From a bacterium (GTDB lineage: Bacteria; Zhuqueibacterota; Zhuqueibacteria; Zhuqueibacterales; Geothermadaptataceae), in assembly GCA_024275575.1 (NCBI GenBank), contig JAJRYV010000105.1:1-64000 (forward strand): DNA of 64,000 bases, in the 5' to 3' direction. Both the position numbers and the translations under genes were made by a program. The notes beneath the pieces are model-generated. The model saw only the letters and a list, made by a program, of their open reading frames with translations, was not told where the DNA came from and searched no databases. Shown here piece by piece: positions 1 through 10,500 of the stretch. The first letter of the stretch is position 1; every line of letters starts with the position of its first letter.

Positions 1-37
1 AAAAACAACTCCCATCAAAATCCGTCCCCTGTTCAAA

Positions 38-256
38 TCAATAACCCATGATTTGTCTGCCCGGCAAAGTATTCAATTGAGGGCCGTGAATTATCCATTG
101 CAAAGCACCTAAACCCACCGCCGCCGGCGTCTGGTTATGGCAGTTGTTTAAAACGACGGTGCACTGTGCCGGCTGATTCGTTTTCAGCATCAAATACAGA
201 ATCCTCTCCTGAAAATCTTTGGCGCCTCCGGGCACATGATGAATGGAAGACGCCAC
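38..256 (-). CDS. Small hypothetical ORF at window edge
   Basis: A 72-codon frame with a GTG start lies 21 bp downstream of the lipoprotein gene on the same strand. I do not recognise the product. It has no signal peptide or membrane segment, and contains two cysteines and a Gly/Ala-rich middle. No clear ribosome binding site precedes the GTG. It may be a real short last gene of the surface operon, the relic of a longer one, or chance. Confidence 0.25.
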   Translation of the reverse strand: MASSIHHVPGGAKDFQERILYLMLKTNQPAQCTVVLNNCHNQTPAAVGLGALQWIIHGPQLNTLPGRQIMGY

Positions 257-277
257 ACATGACGATGAGCGCGATGA

Positions 278-1036
278 TCACTTGGTAAAGCGGTTGACAT
301 TTTCCCAGGTTGACAGGAGTTTTTGGGCCGGCCGGCCAATCTCTTTTTTGAGAAAATCGTTGGTAAACTTTACAGCGCCGAAATTCTCAGTAAAATAGTA
401 GTGTGCTTCGCCGACAGAGGAAAATAAGGTGTCGCCGGTCGTTTCATTGATGATATGCGTTTGCATGTCGGTCCAGTGTGCATCGAGCACTTCAACAGCA
501 CGTCTTGCAGCGGGAATAAAAGTTGTTGTCCAACCGGCGAACTTAGCATTGCCCTTGTGAATGTAATGGATTTTTTGCGGTTCGCCCTTTTGCGTCCGTG
601 CTTCAAAAGTCGTATCCACAGAAAGAGACCATGTTGAATTGACACCGTCATCCATTTTCAGCATGGTTTGCCAGTATGAAATTTCCACCGGTTTGATAGT
701 CATCAGCCCGTAGGGGACAACACGAAACCCGATATTTTCGCTGTTGCGTTGGTAGAGCGTGCCATCATCGTCGGTATAAAATGACGTGCGTTTGTTCTGT
801 GAAATATAAACAAATCCCGGATGGCCGTTGATCGTATCTTTTTTCACAACCTGCCGGGTAAAGTTGTAAATATTACTCACCAAATCTTTATTGGTATCGG
901 TGACATAACCCCGGAAATAAAATATCTCATCCACCATGGGCGGCAACATGGAGATTTCAGGCATCGGCGGTTTCTTTTCACAGGCGATAAAAGCGAGGCC
1001 CATACATAGCATAAAAATATAAACACATTGTTTCAT
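278..1036 (-). CDS. Hypothetical lipoprotein
   Basis: A 252-residue predicted lipoprotein. The N-terminus is a short hydrophobic segment ending in a lipobox (AFIAC, Cys19), so the mature protein is probably lipid-anchored in the envelope. The rest is beta-rich and soluble, with no motif I can name. A GGGAG ribosome site sits upstream of the ATG. It starts 24 bp after the GWxTD gene and is likely the distal gene of the same transcription unit, which points to a surface role. Its function is unknown. Confidence 0.75.
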   Translation of the reverse strand: MKQCVYIFMLCMGLAFIACEKKPPMPEISMLPPMVDEIFYFRGYVTDTNKDLVSNIYNFTRQVVKKDTINGHPGFVYISQNKRTSFYTDDDGTLYQRNSENIGFRVVPYGLMTIKPVEISYWQTMLKMDDGVNSTWSLSVDTTFEARTQKGEPQKIHYIHKGNAKFAGWTTTFIPAARRAVEVLDAHWTDMQTHIINETTGDTLFSSVGEAHYYFTENFGAVKFTNDFLKKEIGRPAQKLLSTWENVNRFTK

Positions 1037-1060
1037 TACTTTAAAGACTCCCGGTATTTA

Positions 1061-2530
1061 TTAATTCTGAAAAGGATTGGTTGTATAATTGGATTGTGGT
1101 CCTTTCGTGATGAGACGCTGCCAGTCTGGTTCCTGCAGCTCGCCGATAAGCGATGAGTGGATTTGTTCATATTTTTTAAATCCGGTACGATCGGAAAAAA
1201 CGAAGATGACCCCACCCTGCCCCTGAATACTACTGTAGGTCCATATTTCATAGGGAATGGTTTGTACTGAATTGGGAAAACGTTCGACCTCGTAGGGAGG
1301 CCCGAATAAAATATAAACCCGGCCACGATCACTTTTCCAGCCATCTTTGAAAACCGATTTAAATTTTACATTCGCTTCGTTGATACGTTTAAGATAAATA
1401 TAGCGATAGACAGAACCGATTATATTTTGTTTCGCAGCCGCAGTCACCCAGATTTCCTTGATATAATCGGCTTTCGCTTTTGCGATGGTCAGTTTTTTAT
1501 AAAACTGCTTTTGCGGTTTATCAATAAGATAAACCATCTGTTTAAATTCATTGTCGAGTTCCTTCTCGCCCTGACGGTAGAGATCGATGAAAGATTTGTC
1601 ACCGACATCAGAAAAAGTGAACTGATCCTTCTTTTCGAAGGGAATCGAAGGATTGTAAATGAATATGGTCTTTTTACTTTTCATAATGATTTTTTCATCG
1701 ATATCAGCGATACCGTAGATCATCGAATAGGTCCCGGACGGCAGTTTTGAGATGATTTTCGTGCCCATTTCGATTGCCATTTCAGTGGTTTTCCTTTTGG
1801 TGCGGAAGGCTTTTCCGGTGCCTTCAACTTCGTTGCCGTTGCTGTTCTCGATTCTGCAGACAACTTTATATTTATCACCCGTGAGCCGTTGTGAAATATT
1901 GTACGCTTCAAAATAAAAATAAACGATCGGTGAAGACTCACCGAAAACGGCAGCAGGATTGGGTATTATTTCATAGCCATTTCTCGTAAAAATCGGATTG
2001 CTTTGTTCGTCTGCCCGGCCGATTTTTGATGAAAAAATGATATCGCTCAGGCACATTTCATCATCGCGCATCGCAGGTATTTCAACGGTCACCTCGGCGC
2101 TGTCAATTTGTGCCATCGGTCCGGTTGTGCGGGTATAGAGCTTGATATGATATTTGCCGGCATCGCCGACCATGTATCGCAGGGCATCGACAACAGAATT
2201 TTGCGATTTTGCCAGCGACGAGTCATCGACCGATTTGGCAACCTTCCATGCTTTAGTCGCCCAAACGGAATCACCATGAGTGATCACCAGATTAAAAACA
2301 ATTTCAGCGCCGGCGCTGTTGTTTTTCGTTTGCAAATCAGCGAAAACAGCATCGGCGATGGAGTAATAAATCTCCAGATAATGGCCTTTTTCCACGGCTT
2401 TAAAATGCGCAGCATCGAGATTGGCACGCAAGGAAACTTGTGAAAAGAGATTATTTGAGCATAAAATAAAAACGAGAGACAGCAACAAAAGTGGCAATCT
2501 TTTCTTTTTAAAAAATGAATAGCAGGTCAT
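1061..2530 (-). CDS. GWxTD domain-containing protein
   Basis: A 489-residue exported protein. Residues about 10-31 form a signal peptide ending near LFSQ. The C-terminal third carries the GWxTD-type signature as GWKSD at residues 397-401, followed by RGRVYILFGPP and a later YEIWTY segment. This family is confined to FCB-group and related phyla, and its biochemical role is undescribed. The N-terminal part is beta-rich and resembles no enzyme I know. The gene sits between a PorV-like barrel gene and a lipoprotein gene, which suggests a periplasmic or outer-membrane accessory role in the surface cluster. The fourth motif residue is Ser rather than the family's usual Thr, a conservative change. 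Confidence 0.85.
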   Translation of the reverse strand: MTCYSFFKKKRLPLLLLSLVFILCSNNLFSQVSLRANLDAAHFKAVEKGHYLEIYYSIADAVFADLQTKNNSAGAEIVFNLVITHGDSVWATKAWKVAKSVDDSSLAKSQNSVVDALRYMVGDAGKYHIKLYTRTTGPMAQIDSAEVTVEIPAMRDDEMCLSDIIFSSKIGRADEQSNPIFTRNGYEIIPNPAAVFGESSPIVYFYFEAYNISQRLTGDKYKVVCRIENSNGNEVEGTGKAFRTKRKTTEMAIEMGTKIISKLPSGTYSMIYGIADIDEKIIMKSKKTIFIYNPSIPFEKKDQFTFSDVGDKSFIDLYRQGEKELDNEFKQMVYLIDKPQKQFYKKLTIAKAKADYIKEIWVTAAAKQNIIGSVYRYIYLKRINEANVKFKSVFKDGWKSDRGRVYILFGPPYEVERFPNSVQTIPYEIWTYSSIQGQGGVIFVFSDRTGFKKYEQIHSSLIGELQEPDWQRLITKGPQSNYTTNPFQN

Positions 2531-2640
2531 TTTTGTGCCTTTTACTTTAAAGTAATGGATTGAAAATCGTTTAAAATTTAGTCTTTAAACTACATACTCA
2601 TAGACTGTGCTCAAAAAGTTTTCCAAGCTGATAAACCTGG

Positions 2641-2760
2641 AAGAAATTCCTACCATGACTTAGCTCTTGTTGCCCGGCGAGGGCACCTTTTCGGCAGGTT
2701 CAATCGCTTCGTTCCCTGTTAAGGAATTGTCTTTACCGAACAGAGACCTCGAAGATTAGG
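2641..2760 (-). ncRNA. Candidate structured RNA or leader upstream of GWxTD gene
   Basis: Read on the minus strand, this stretch forms several nested hairpins. An 8-bp stem pairs 2739-2746 with 2713-2720, a perfect TGCCC/GGGCA stem spans 2671-2685, and an ACCT/AGGT stem spans 2685-2699. A GGAA-TTTC-TTCC hairpin follows the string AAGTCATGGTA. It lies within the 396-bp gap before the GWxTD gene and after the terminator of the upstream barrel gene. No known riboswitch core was recognised. It could be a leader, a small RNA or incidental structure. Confidence 0.3.
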
Positions 2761-2870
2761 TAAGTAAGGGACATTTTTATCAATTGTCAATTCATTTATA
2801 CTATGCTATTCACTTTTCCCCAAAAGACAGAGACTGAAGCGGATTGTTCAATTGACTTTAATTTCTTATA

Positions 2871-2900
2871 AAAAAAAAGCCCCGAATAATCGGGGCTTTT
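2871..2900 (-). terminator. Rho-independent terminator after PorV-like gene
   Basis: A perfect 8-bp stem (AGCCCCGA / TCGGGGCT, 2878-2885 and 2890-2897) with a 4-base loop is followed on the minus strand by a run of T. It lies 27 bp past the stop of the PorV-like gene, so GWxTD transcription probably needs its own promoter. Confidence 0.9.
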
Positions 2901-2926
2901 GAGACTAACACATCTCCATCCTCAGA

Positions 2927-3973
2927 TTAAAATCCAAAGATCAGACTGAAAACATTGTTTGAATCGAAGAATTCAACCTGACGAAAGGCATAGTCTAAGC
3001 GAACATCGACGTTGTTGATGTTATACTGCAGACCACCGCCAAGAGTCAAGCCGTAGTTGTAAGCATTGTTATCGTTAAGATCGGTTGCATCGGGTGAAAG
3101 TGAATAACCGGCTCTCAGGAATGCTTTATTATCGAAGGAATATTCAACACCGAATTTAGCAATATCAGCGAGAAAGCTTTGATCCTGATACATGCTGGAG
3201 AAATCAACTGAACTTTTCTCATCGATTTTCATCGTATAGTTCAGGCCGATTTCGAAGGATGTTGGTAATTCATCCGCCTGTGTAACGATTTCCGTTGGCG
3301 AGGTCGAACGGTCGCCATCAAGCAAATCAGTCTGACGAATGAGGCCGCTGCCGCCGAAGCGCATACTCTGGCCAACATTTTTCACTGCAATGCCAAGGCT
3401 CAAGCCGTCAATTTGACCGACGCCGCGATATTGCACACCAAAATCGAATGCCATACCAGAGGCTTTTACACGGTCCATCGTTTCAGAAACGACGTTTGCG
3501 GTTGCACCAACATAAACACGATCGCTCAAAGCTTTCGAGAAGGTCATACCGATTGTCAGAAATTGCGGGCTAAAGGTTGCGCCGGTGCCATCAGGGTTGT
3601 CAACGGTGGTGATGTTGACTTCGCCAAGGTTAAGCGATTTGACAGCAAACGCAAGCGAACCAAAGCCTTCGAAATTAACACTGGCAGCGGCATAAGTTAC
3701 GTCGATATCAGCGATATAGCTCATTTGTGAAAACATACCATACGCAGTTTTATCGGAAGATGCTAAACCAGCCGGATTGTAGTAGACAGCGTCGATTCCA
3801 CTTACGACAGCAAGCGGAGCGCCACCCATCCCGATATACCGGGCACCGACAGGGATCAACAATTCCGAAGCAGCGTTGGTACCTGTTCGAGCTTCCTGGG
3901 CAAACCCGTTTACGCTCACCAAAAGCAGGAGCGCAACCAAGATGACCATGAATCTATTTAAAGAGTGCTTCAT
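2927..3973 (-). CDS. PorV/PorQ family outer-membrane barrel protein (UPF0164)
   Basis: A 348-residue protein with a signal peptide (cleavage near GFAQ, about residue 25) followed by the family's N-terminal pattern: VGARYIGMGGA, then DAVYYNPAGLA. The remainder is alternating beta strands ending in an aromatic residue (SLIFGF), as in outer-membrane barrels. In Bacteroidetes, PorV shuttles type IX secretion cargo to the attachment complex and PorQ/PorV relatives bind secreted substrates. The neighbour encodes a large protein with a sorting-type C-terminus, so a cargo-handling role is plausible here. An AGGAG ribosome site supports the start. No T9SS core genes are in the window. Confidence 0.88.
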   Translation of the reverse strand: MKHSLNRFMVILVALLLLVSVNGFAQEARTGTNAASELLIPVGARYIGMGGAPLAVVSGIDAVYYNPAGLASSDKTAYGMFSQMSYIADIDVTYAAASVNFEGFGSLAFAVKSLNLGEVNITTVDNPDGTGATFSPQFLTIGMTFSKALSDRVYVGATANVVSETMDRVKASGMAFDFGVQYRGVGQIDGLSLGIAVKNVGQSMRFGGSGLIRQTDLLDGDRSTSPTEIVTQADELPTSFEIGLNYTMKIDEKSSVDFSSMYQDQSFLADIAKFGVEYSFDNKAFLRAGYSLSPDATDLNDNNAYNYGLTLGGGLQYNINNVDVRLDYAFRQVEFFDSNNVFSLIFGF

Positions 3974-4063
3974 AGTTTTTGACTCCTAATAATTGACCAT
4001 TACTTAATTGTTTTATGTCGCTTGGCCGGTCATACAAAAATGAGACCGCCAAACAGGTATCCA

Positions 4064-7000
4064 TTAATAGCTGTCGAGGAATTGCTGTTCCATAACAACG
4101 GCAACTTTTAATATCCTGCTGCCCATGTTCGGCACTTCGACGCTAACGAGATACATTCCACTGGCGATTGGCAAGCCGGATTCGTTATTCAGATCCCAGG
4201 CCAGGAATTGTGAATCATCGTTTTTCTCGAACGTGCGTACAAGCACACCTGCGAGATTGAAGATACGTAATGTGCATTGAGCCGGTAAATGACTGAATGT
4301 CACACTGCGCTGGAAACGATTCTGTTCAAATTCGTGCAGGCCGTAATATGGATTCGGGAATGCAGTAATGAGATCCATATCAGCTTTTGCAGCATCAACT
4401 GTGGTCGTCGGATTCAAACCGGCAGTTGAGAATGTGAACACATCAGAAGCTGTATTTGGTTTGGTTGAGAAAATACGGATCACACTGCCGGATGCTGGAG
4501 GTAAACCGTTTTGGTCGAAATCACAGACGAGCAGACGACCGATAACTTCGTTACTGGTATGGTCTGCAGTCACGCCACCGTTAGCTTCGATATCACTTGC
4601 ATAATCAGCGTATGTTTCTCCATCAGCAGGGTTGTACCAATAGATCCGGTCAAATGCCGGATAACCAAAAGCACCATCAGGACCGTGATCCGGGGTATAG
4701 GCGCCAGAAGTCCCGCCGCCTTCGTACATAATCGGAATCATTTGATAATCATCACTGGCATCGTCTGGTGTGCCCATACCGATATTCCAGAGTTCGAATG
4801 GAACCGCGCCGGTAACGCCGGAAGTGAAAGCCCACCAGCCGTAACCGCCGGCTTCGGTAAAACGCAGTTCAAAATCCCACGGTACGAGCGCAGCAAAATT
4901 GGTACGCATACCGGAGATATCGGATGTTGTTGTGCTGATAAAATAGCGATCAGAAAAACCGCCGGCATTCAAACTGTGCCACACATTATTACCGCCGAAT
5001 GGCGCACCGTTGCCGTCAAACAGGTCTTCAGTCAAAGGACCGGCTTCGTTGGCAACTTCGATAAATGCCGGGCCGCCGTTGGCCATGCGGGCATAATCAC
5101 TCGGGGCACCAAAGACTTTAACCATGATACCATCGACGATGAGATAGGCATCATCACCGGTTTGGTTGGTCTGGCCGGTCAATACAGCCGCGCCGGTTGT
5201 GGTATTGGTCAGGTCCCAAACATCCTGTGTTTCATAAACCGGATGCTCAGGATCAGTCATATCCACTGAAACCGTATCAACGCGGAAAGTCACTTTGTAG
5301 TCATTTCCGGTTACTTTGGTCGGGTCGATAACGGTCACTTCGATGAAGCCATCGCTCTGACCTTCATGTGTAGCGCCTTCAACCATATCGCCGATTGCAG
5401 CCTGCAGACGACCGCCCGGTTTGGTTGTTTGTGGAACAACAGTAATGATTGACAACGGGCTTTCCAGAGTTTTGACCACTTCACTACCATTGTAGTTATA
5501 GGCGGAAATACCGAAGTAATAAACCTGGCCATTAAGCAGGGGTTTGTCCCGAATCAGGTCTTTTGTAAAAACCTGACTGTGGATGATGCCGCTGTTGGAA
5601 CCAAACTGAACCGGCAGTTCAAGCACGAGACCGGAGGTTTCATCAAAAGCATCCTGAGAAATAACCGTAGCTTCGTTGATCAGGTCATAAGTTGCGAGAC
5701 GTATGCCTTGCGACTGGCTGGCGCCGGCGGAAGGCAACTGATAAATATTATAACCTTCGAACTGGTAACCTTTGTTTTTATGTGTTTCTGTTGTTGTTAC
5801 ACCAATGGGATTGTCGCCCCAGTTCAACAGAATCTTGCCGTCCAGCGCCGTACCGGTTACTTTCGGTGCAGGTGGTGGTTTCGGCAGGTCAAACAGGTTA
5901 TCAAAGGCAAACTGAGCAGATTTATCATAGAATTTCAAAGCAGCAACTGAAGAGAGACGATCGGAACCGAGTGCACCCATTACAGCAACAACCACTTCCT
6001 GGGTATCGGTCACGGCCATTTGGAAAGGACCGGAAACCAGCAGAATACGACGGTCGCCGGGGTTCTCATCAATCCAGTTGTTTGCTGAAGGTGTACCACC
6101 GAGGTCTTCGCCGGGAACGCGGAACATGGTGACTTCACCTGAGTATTTATTGGTCCATGGTTCAGCAGGGGATTCGGGGCGCGGGCGGAAACCGCGCAGC
6201 AGGTTCCACCATTGCAATGTGCCGTTATAGTTACCACCGCGCTCGGGGTCGCTATCTTCGCCACCGGCTGCAAAGAAGGCAAAACTGGTCATGGGCAGGT
6301 TTCTCCAGCCCGGACGTTCTTTGAGACCGAAAATAGCAACGCCTTCAGGGTCTTCAACCAGCGGGCCGGCGAAGAAGTCATAACCGCTCGCAGGCGGTGC
6401 CAGACCGGCTTTTGAATAAGTCGCATCAGTTGAGCTGGAATTATAAGCAAAACCGAGACTCAAAGTTGTATCGCAACCGGCGTAGTCATCACCGAAAGAA
6501 CCGAGATCAGGATCAGACCACTGGCAAAAATACATGGAATCGATAGTTGCATTAATCGGCGTCGTATCCGTTCCTTTATAAATAACACGGAAATTTTTGA
6601 AGATGATGTTACCCATAGCGTCGGAACGCGCATAGGCCCACATCAACGCCTGCATTTCCATACCGATGGCGGGCGAACCGTAGAGTGTTTGAACAGCGCC
6701 GGCATCGAGGTCATTGGCAACGAGCCATGCAACCATATCGGCATCGGCAATACCCGGTTCATCTGCGTGTTTTGCTGCATCGAATTCTTCGCCGACGCCG
6801 GGACGGGTTTTGGGTTTTTCAAGACCGTCTTCAGGATCGATCCAGAAGCCCGGGGTGTAAACACCATCGCCATCGACATCATAGAATGGCGCGCCTTTTC
6901 CGGCAGGCCAGTCGATCCAGTCCTGTCTGTATAATTTGCGCAGTGCTTCAATTTCTCCATCAGTAATCGAAGATGCGCTGACCTGAAAAAACTCGGCAGC

Positions 7001-7486
7001 GTCTTGCCGCAGGTTGGCCGTTGGATAATCCCGGCGAATCCGCCAGACACGGTCAACATCTAAATCAGTCTGTTCTTCAGCGACGCCGGGGCTGAGAATA
7101 GCGCCGGGAACCGTACCACTACTATAAGTCTGGCCGCCAACGCGTAATGCCGGTGTGCCGCCATCATTGACAATACCACCCCAAACCATACCGTCGGCAT
7201 AAATAACGGCGGTATTCGGGTTGGAACCACGAGGATAATACAATCCGGAATCACCACGGGGATCGATAGCAGATATACCATCTGAATAGATCCACATCGC
7301 AACTTGTCCAACATTAACAAGTGTTCTGTTTGTCCGAGGTTTATTGTCATCCTGCAGGACCACATTGCCTCTCGAACGTTTATCAAGAGTAACCTTTCCA
7401 TCGGCTTCTGCACCAAATGCGATTCCGCTCAGCAGAAACGTGCACACAGCCGTTGTTAGAAAGATTTTACTTAAAGTTCTCTTCAT
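4064..7486 (-). CDS. Large secreted protein with C-terminal sorting (T9SS/FlgD-like) domain
   Basis: An 1140-residue protein with a signal peptide (residues 1-25, ending GIAFG). A fibronectin-like strand segment near residues 535-570 contains ILLNWGDNP. The C-terminal 90 residues match the FlgD-Ig/type-IX sorting style: FPNPYYG, then LRIFNLAGVLVRTF, WDLNNESGLPIASGMYLV and a final basic/hydrophobic strand. The central part has many Asp/Gly loops and no enzyme motif I recognise. It sits between the TonB receptor and the PorV-like barrel genes, each with its own GGGAG/AGGAG site. It is likely surface-exposed cargo of that cluster. Its exact function is unknown. Confidence 0.85.
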   Translation of the reverse strand: MKRTLSKIFLTTAVCTFLLSGIAFGAEADGKVTLDKRSRGNVVLQDDNKPRTNRTLVNVGQVAMWIYSDGISAIDPRGDSGLYYPRGSNPNTAVIYADGMVWGGIVNDGGTPALRVGGQTYSSGTVPGAILSPGVAEEQTDLDVDRVWRIRRDYPTANLRQDAAEFFQVSASSITDGEIEALRKLYRQDWIDWPAGKGAPFYDVDGDGVYTPGFWIDPEDGLEKPKTRPGVGEEFDAAKHADEPGIADADMVAWLVANDLDAGAVQTLYGSPAIGMEMQALMWAYARSDAMGNIIFKNFRVIYKGTDTTPINATIDSMYFCQWSDPDLGSFGDDYAGCDTTLSLGFAYNSSSTDATYSKAGLAPPASGYDFFAGPLVEDPEGVAIFGLKERPGWRNLPMTSFAFFAAGGEDSDPERGGNYNGTLQWWNLLRGFRPRPESPAEPWTNKYSGEVTMFRVPGEDLGGTPSANNWIDENPGDRRILLVSGPFQMAVTDTQEVVVAVMGALGSDRLSSVAALKFYDKSAQFAFDNLFDLPKPPPAPKVTGTALDGKILLNWGDNPIGVTTTETHKNKGYQFEGYNIYQLPSAGASQSQGIRLATYDLINEATVISQDAFDETSGLVLELPVQFGSNSGIIHSQVFTKDLIRDKPLLNGQVYYFGISAYNYNGSEVVKTLESPLSIITVVPQTTKPGGRLQAAIGDMVEGATHEGQSDGFIEVTVIDPTKVTGNDYKVTFRVDTVSVDMTDPEHPVYETQDVWDLTNTTTGAAVLTGQTNQTGDDAYLIVDGIMVKVFGAPSDYARMANGGPAFIEVANEAGPLTEDLFDGNGAPFGGNNVWHSLNAGGFSDRYFISTTTSDISGMRTNFAALVPWDFELRFTEAGGYGWWAFTSGVTGAVPFELWNIGMGTPDDASDDYQMIPIMYEGGGTSGAYTPDHGPDGAFGYPAFDRIYWYNPADGETYADYASDIEANGGVTADHTSNEVIGRLLVCDFDQNGLPPASGSVIRIFSTKPNTASDVFTFSTAGLNPTTTVDAAKADMDLITAFPNPYYGLHEFEQNRFQRSVTFSHLPAQCTLRIFNLAGVLVRTFEKNDDSQFLAWDLNNESGLPIASGMYLVSVEVPNMGSRILKVAVVMEQQFLDSY

Positions 7487-7558
7487 TATGATTTAGCTCC
7501 CAATTGTTAGGATTGACTAAATTTGAGAATTTATACGAATAGTTTGAATTCTTCTGAA

Positions 7559-10500
7559 TTAATACTGCAGTCTGATACCAACACGGATAAGACGCGGCAA
7601 ACCGAGCAGATAATTGCCGGTATCGCGTGAGTAGTTCGTCCCGTTTCCATTGAGGTTCAATGCATTATGCATGGCTACAAATGCATCACCGCCATTGGCT
7701 GATACAACTGGAGCGCTCAATTCGGAATTGACGAGGAAACCGTCGTCATAGGGGTTACCCGTACGGTTATAAACATTGATCACGTTTTTACGGTTGGTCA
7801 GGTTTTGCACATAAACATAGAAATTGGCGCCAATATTACCAAAATCGATGGTTTTATCGATGCGCAAGTCCATCTGGAAATTCCACGGTGTCAGAGAGGC
7901 ATTGACATCTTCAAGCGGGCGGCGTGAACGTGGGTCGGAAATCTGACCGGCCATGGAGGCCCCTTGCTGACCAAAATCGCCATCAGACAAAGTGTATGGG
8001 TGGCCGCTGTTAAATGTCGCCAGCAGGTTAATACCCAGGTTTTCCAGTATAGCACCGCCATCACCCTTGCCAAAACGGTAATCGAGGTTGGCAGAACCGC
8101 GCTGCGGCTGTTCAAAATCCAGAGGTTGGATAACCGTCGGAATTTCCTGGCCCAGCTCAATACCGGAAATAGCGCTGTTATTCACCGAACCGGTTCCTTT
8201 GGCGCTCTGGAAAGTATAGTTCAACTGGCCGGCGAGACGGGCAGTGCGACGCATGGTCACCGCCAGTTCGATACCTTTGGTCGTGGCAAAGTCGCCATTG
8301 ACGAGCAGGTTATAATCGCTTGCAGAAGAAAGAGCCTCCGTTACAATGCGGGAAACCTGAATTTGATCCGTGATATTTTTGTAGAAATAGGTGATGTCAA
8401 ACGCAGCGGCTTCGGAGAACTGCTGGCTGAAACCAATTTCATACTGAATGGTTTTCTGCGGATCGAGGCCAACACCTATAGGGCTCTGGAACGAGGTACC
8501 ACCGGTGAAGATCGCATCATACCACGCATCATTCGCATAAAGTTGATCGAGACGAGGCGCCTGGACGAACTTGCCATACTGCATGTGGAATACTGTGCGA
8601 TCGGAAACCGGAAAAGCCAAACCAAGACGTGGACTCAGCTCAACACTCGGGTCTTTTTTGGTAGTTTTTCCCAAACCGCGGTTATCGCGATCCCAATCTG
8701 GATTGGAAAGATTGGGAATATTAAAGTCATCATTATCATAGACGTCGAGACGCAGACCAGCGTTGATAACGAGGTCTGAGAGTTCGAATTTATCCTGTAT
8801 ATAAGCAGAATAACGTTTCGGATGACGTGGCCCGTTAACACCGTCTTCTTCAGTTTCATTACCAAAGAGATCATATCCATAAGAAGTACGCATGCGCAGA
8901 GCAACACGGAATGCTGCAACAGCTGCAGGGTCACCATTATAAGCATCGCGGAAATCATCGGGATTCAGGCGCGCGTTCTGCAACATCGTGTAGGTCCCTA
9001 CAGAGTAGCGACGTATGGTATTCAGTTCGGCATTACCACCGAGTTTGATTTCATGATCTTTGAGCTGAGTTGTCAGCGCAAAACTACCGCCATAATATCC
9101 ACGTTTATCTTTATAATAACCGAATGGAGAACCCGGCGCATCAAAAGTAAAACCATGAATATTAAAGGAGTTGCCGATGGGAGAAGTGGTCGGGTTAAAG
9201 TAACGTGAGAACGTTACACCGCGTTCGGCATTGGCAATACTGTCCCAACGTGTCCAGTAGTTGTGTTTGTCATTAGCGAAAAGCGGATCATAATTAACAT
9301 TGCGCTTATCAAAATAGTTCAAATTGGCTTCCCAGAAAGTCGTCGGATTAACCAAGTGGGTGAACTTCAAATTGAGAAGTGCGGTTGATTGATCATACAG
9401 TCCCTGACGATTGAGATTGAAAATACGAAAGGGCACATTTGTCGAGTTATTGCCCTGATTTTGGCGGTAAGTAAAAGCACCACCAAGACGGACGATAAAA
9501 GGACTGGCGTCATAAACCAGGGTACCGTTTCCAGTCCAGCGTTCGCTGCGCATGGCTTCGATATTGCCGTCAGGCGTGCGGAGCCCCTGGTTCTGAATCA
9601 TTTTCTGAAAATTGAGACGATCTTCAGTATTCCCAACATTGTCGATGGTGATGGGGAAATTATTCTCATCGATGTAGGTATCGGAATGAGTAATATTGAA
9701 CCCGTCCCAGAAACGCTGCTGACGATCGCGGCGGAATTCATTTTCGCCGGCGACAAAGAAACGCAATTTGTTGCCAAAACCCGGAACAGGACCACTGGCA
9801 GTCAGCACATAATCGCTGTAGCCATAAGAGTAAGTACCGAGGAACTGTTCGCCGGTATCGGCAAAGTTATCGGTTTCCGCCTGTACTGAAAAATGAAATT
9901 TTTCGGAGCCGCTCTTCAGTGTCTGACGAACGATACCCGAGTTTGCACCACCGAATTCAGCAGTGTAACCACCAGCTTCAACCTGAATTTCTTCAAGTGC
10001 TTCCGGAATAACCGAAATCGCATCACGGCCGTCGACTTCGTCACGCGTGTTGGCGCCTTCAAGGAAATAACCAACTTCATCGCGGCGACCGCCACGGATG
10101 TAAATATCGCCATCCTGTTTGACAACGCCAGGCTGCAGTGCGATATAATTGGAAACACCGCGAACCGGAATCTTTTCGATCTGCTCGGCTGTCTGAATAC
10201 GAACAGCGCTGGTCGCGTTCTTTTCAATCAAAGGACGCTCAGCCACGATGGTGACCTCAGATCCCTCCAGGGCCTCTGTGGGTAATTCAAAATTGACTTC
10301 TTTTGTCAGACCAGCATTGACAACAACACCTGTTATTGTTACGTCACGGTAACCAATAAAGGAGCCTTTAATACTGAACGTACCTGCAGGAACATTAAGG
10401 ATGATAAATCCACCGTTTACGTCGGTCGCTGAACCCAGAGTGGTTCCAACGATAGTGACGTTTGCTCCTGGCAAGGCGTCGCCGGACTCTTTATCGACTA

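Noticed and set aside
2641-2760. Known riboswitch (TPP, glycine, cyclic di-GMP, cobalamin)
   Set aside because: Short partial similarities exist, but none of the required core sequences is present in order.
4511-5269. Long plus-strand frame inside the giant secreted protein gene
   Set aside because: It is an antisense shadow of a well-supported coding region, with unnatural composition and no start context.
7964-8779. 271-codon plus-strand frame inside the TonB receptor
   Set aside because: Antisense shadow of the receptor gene.
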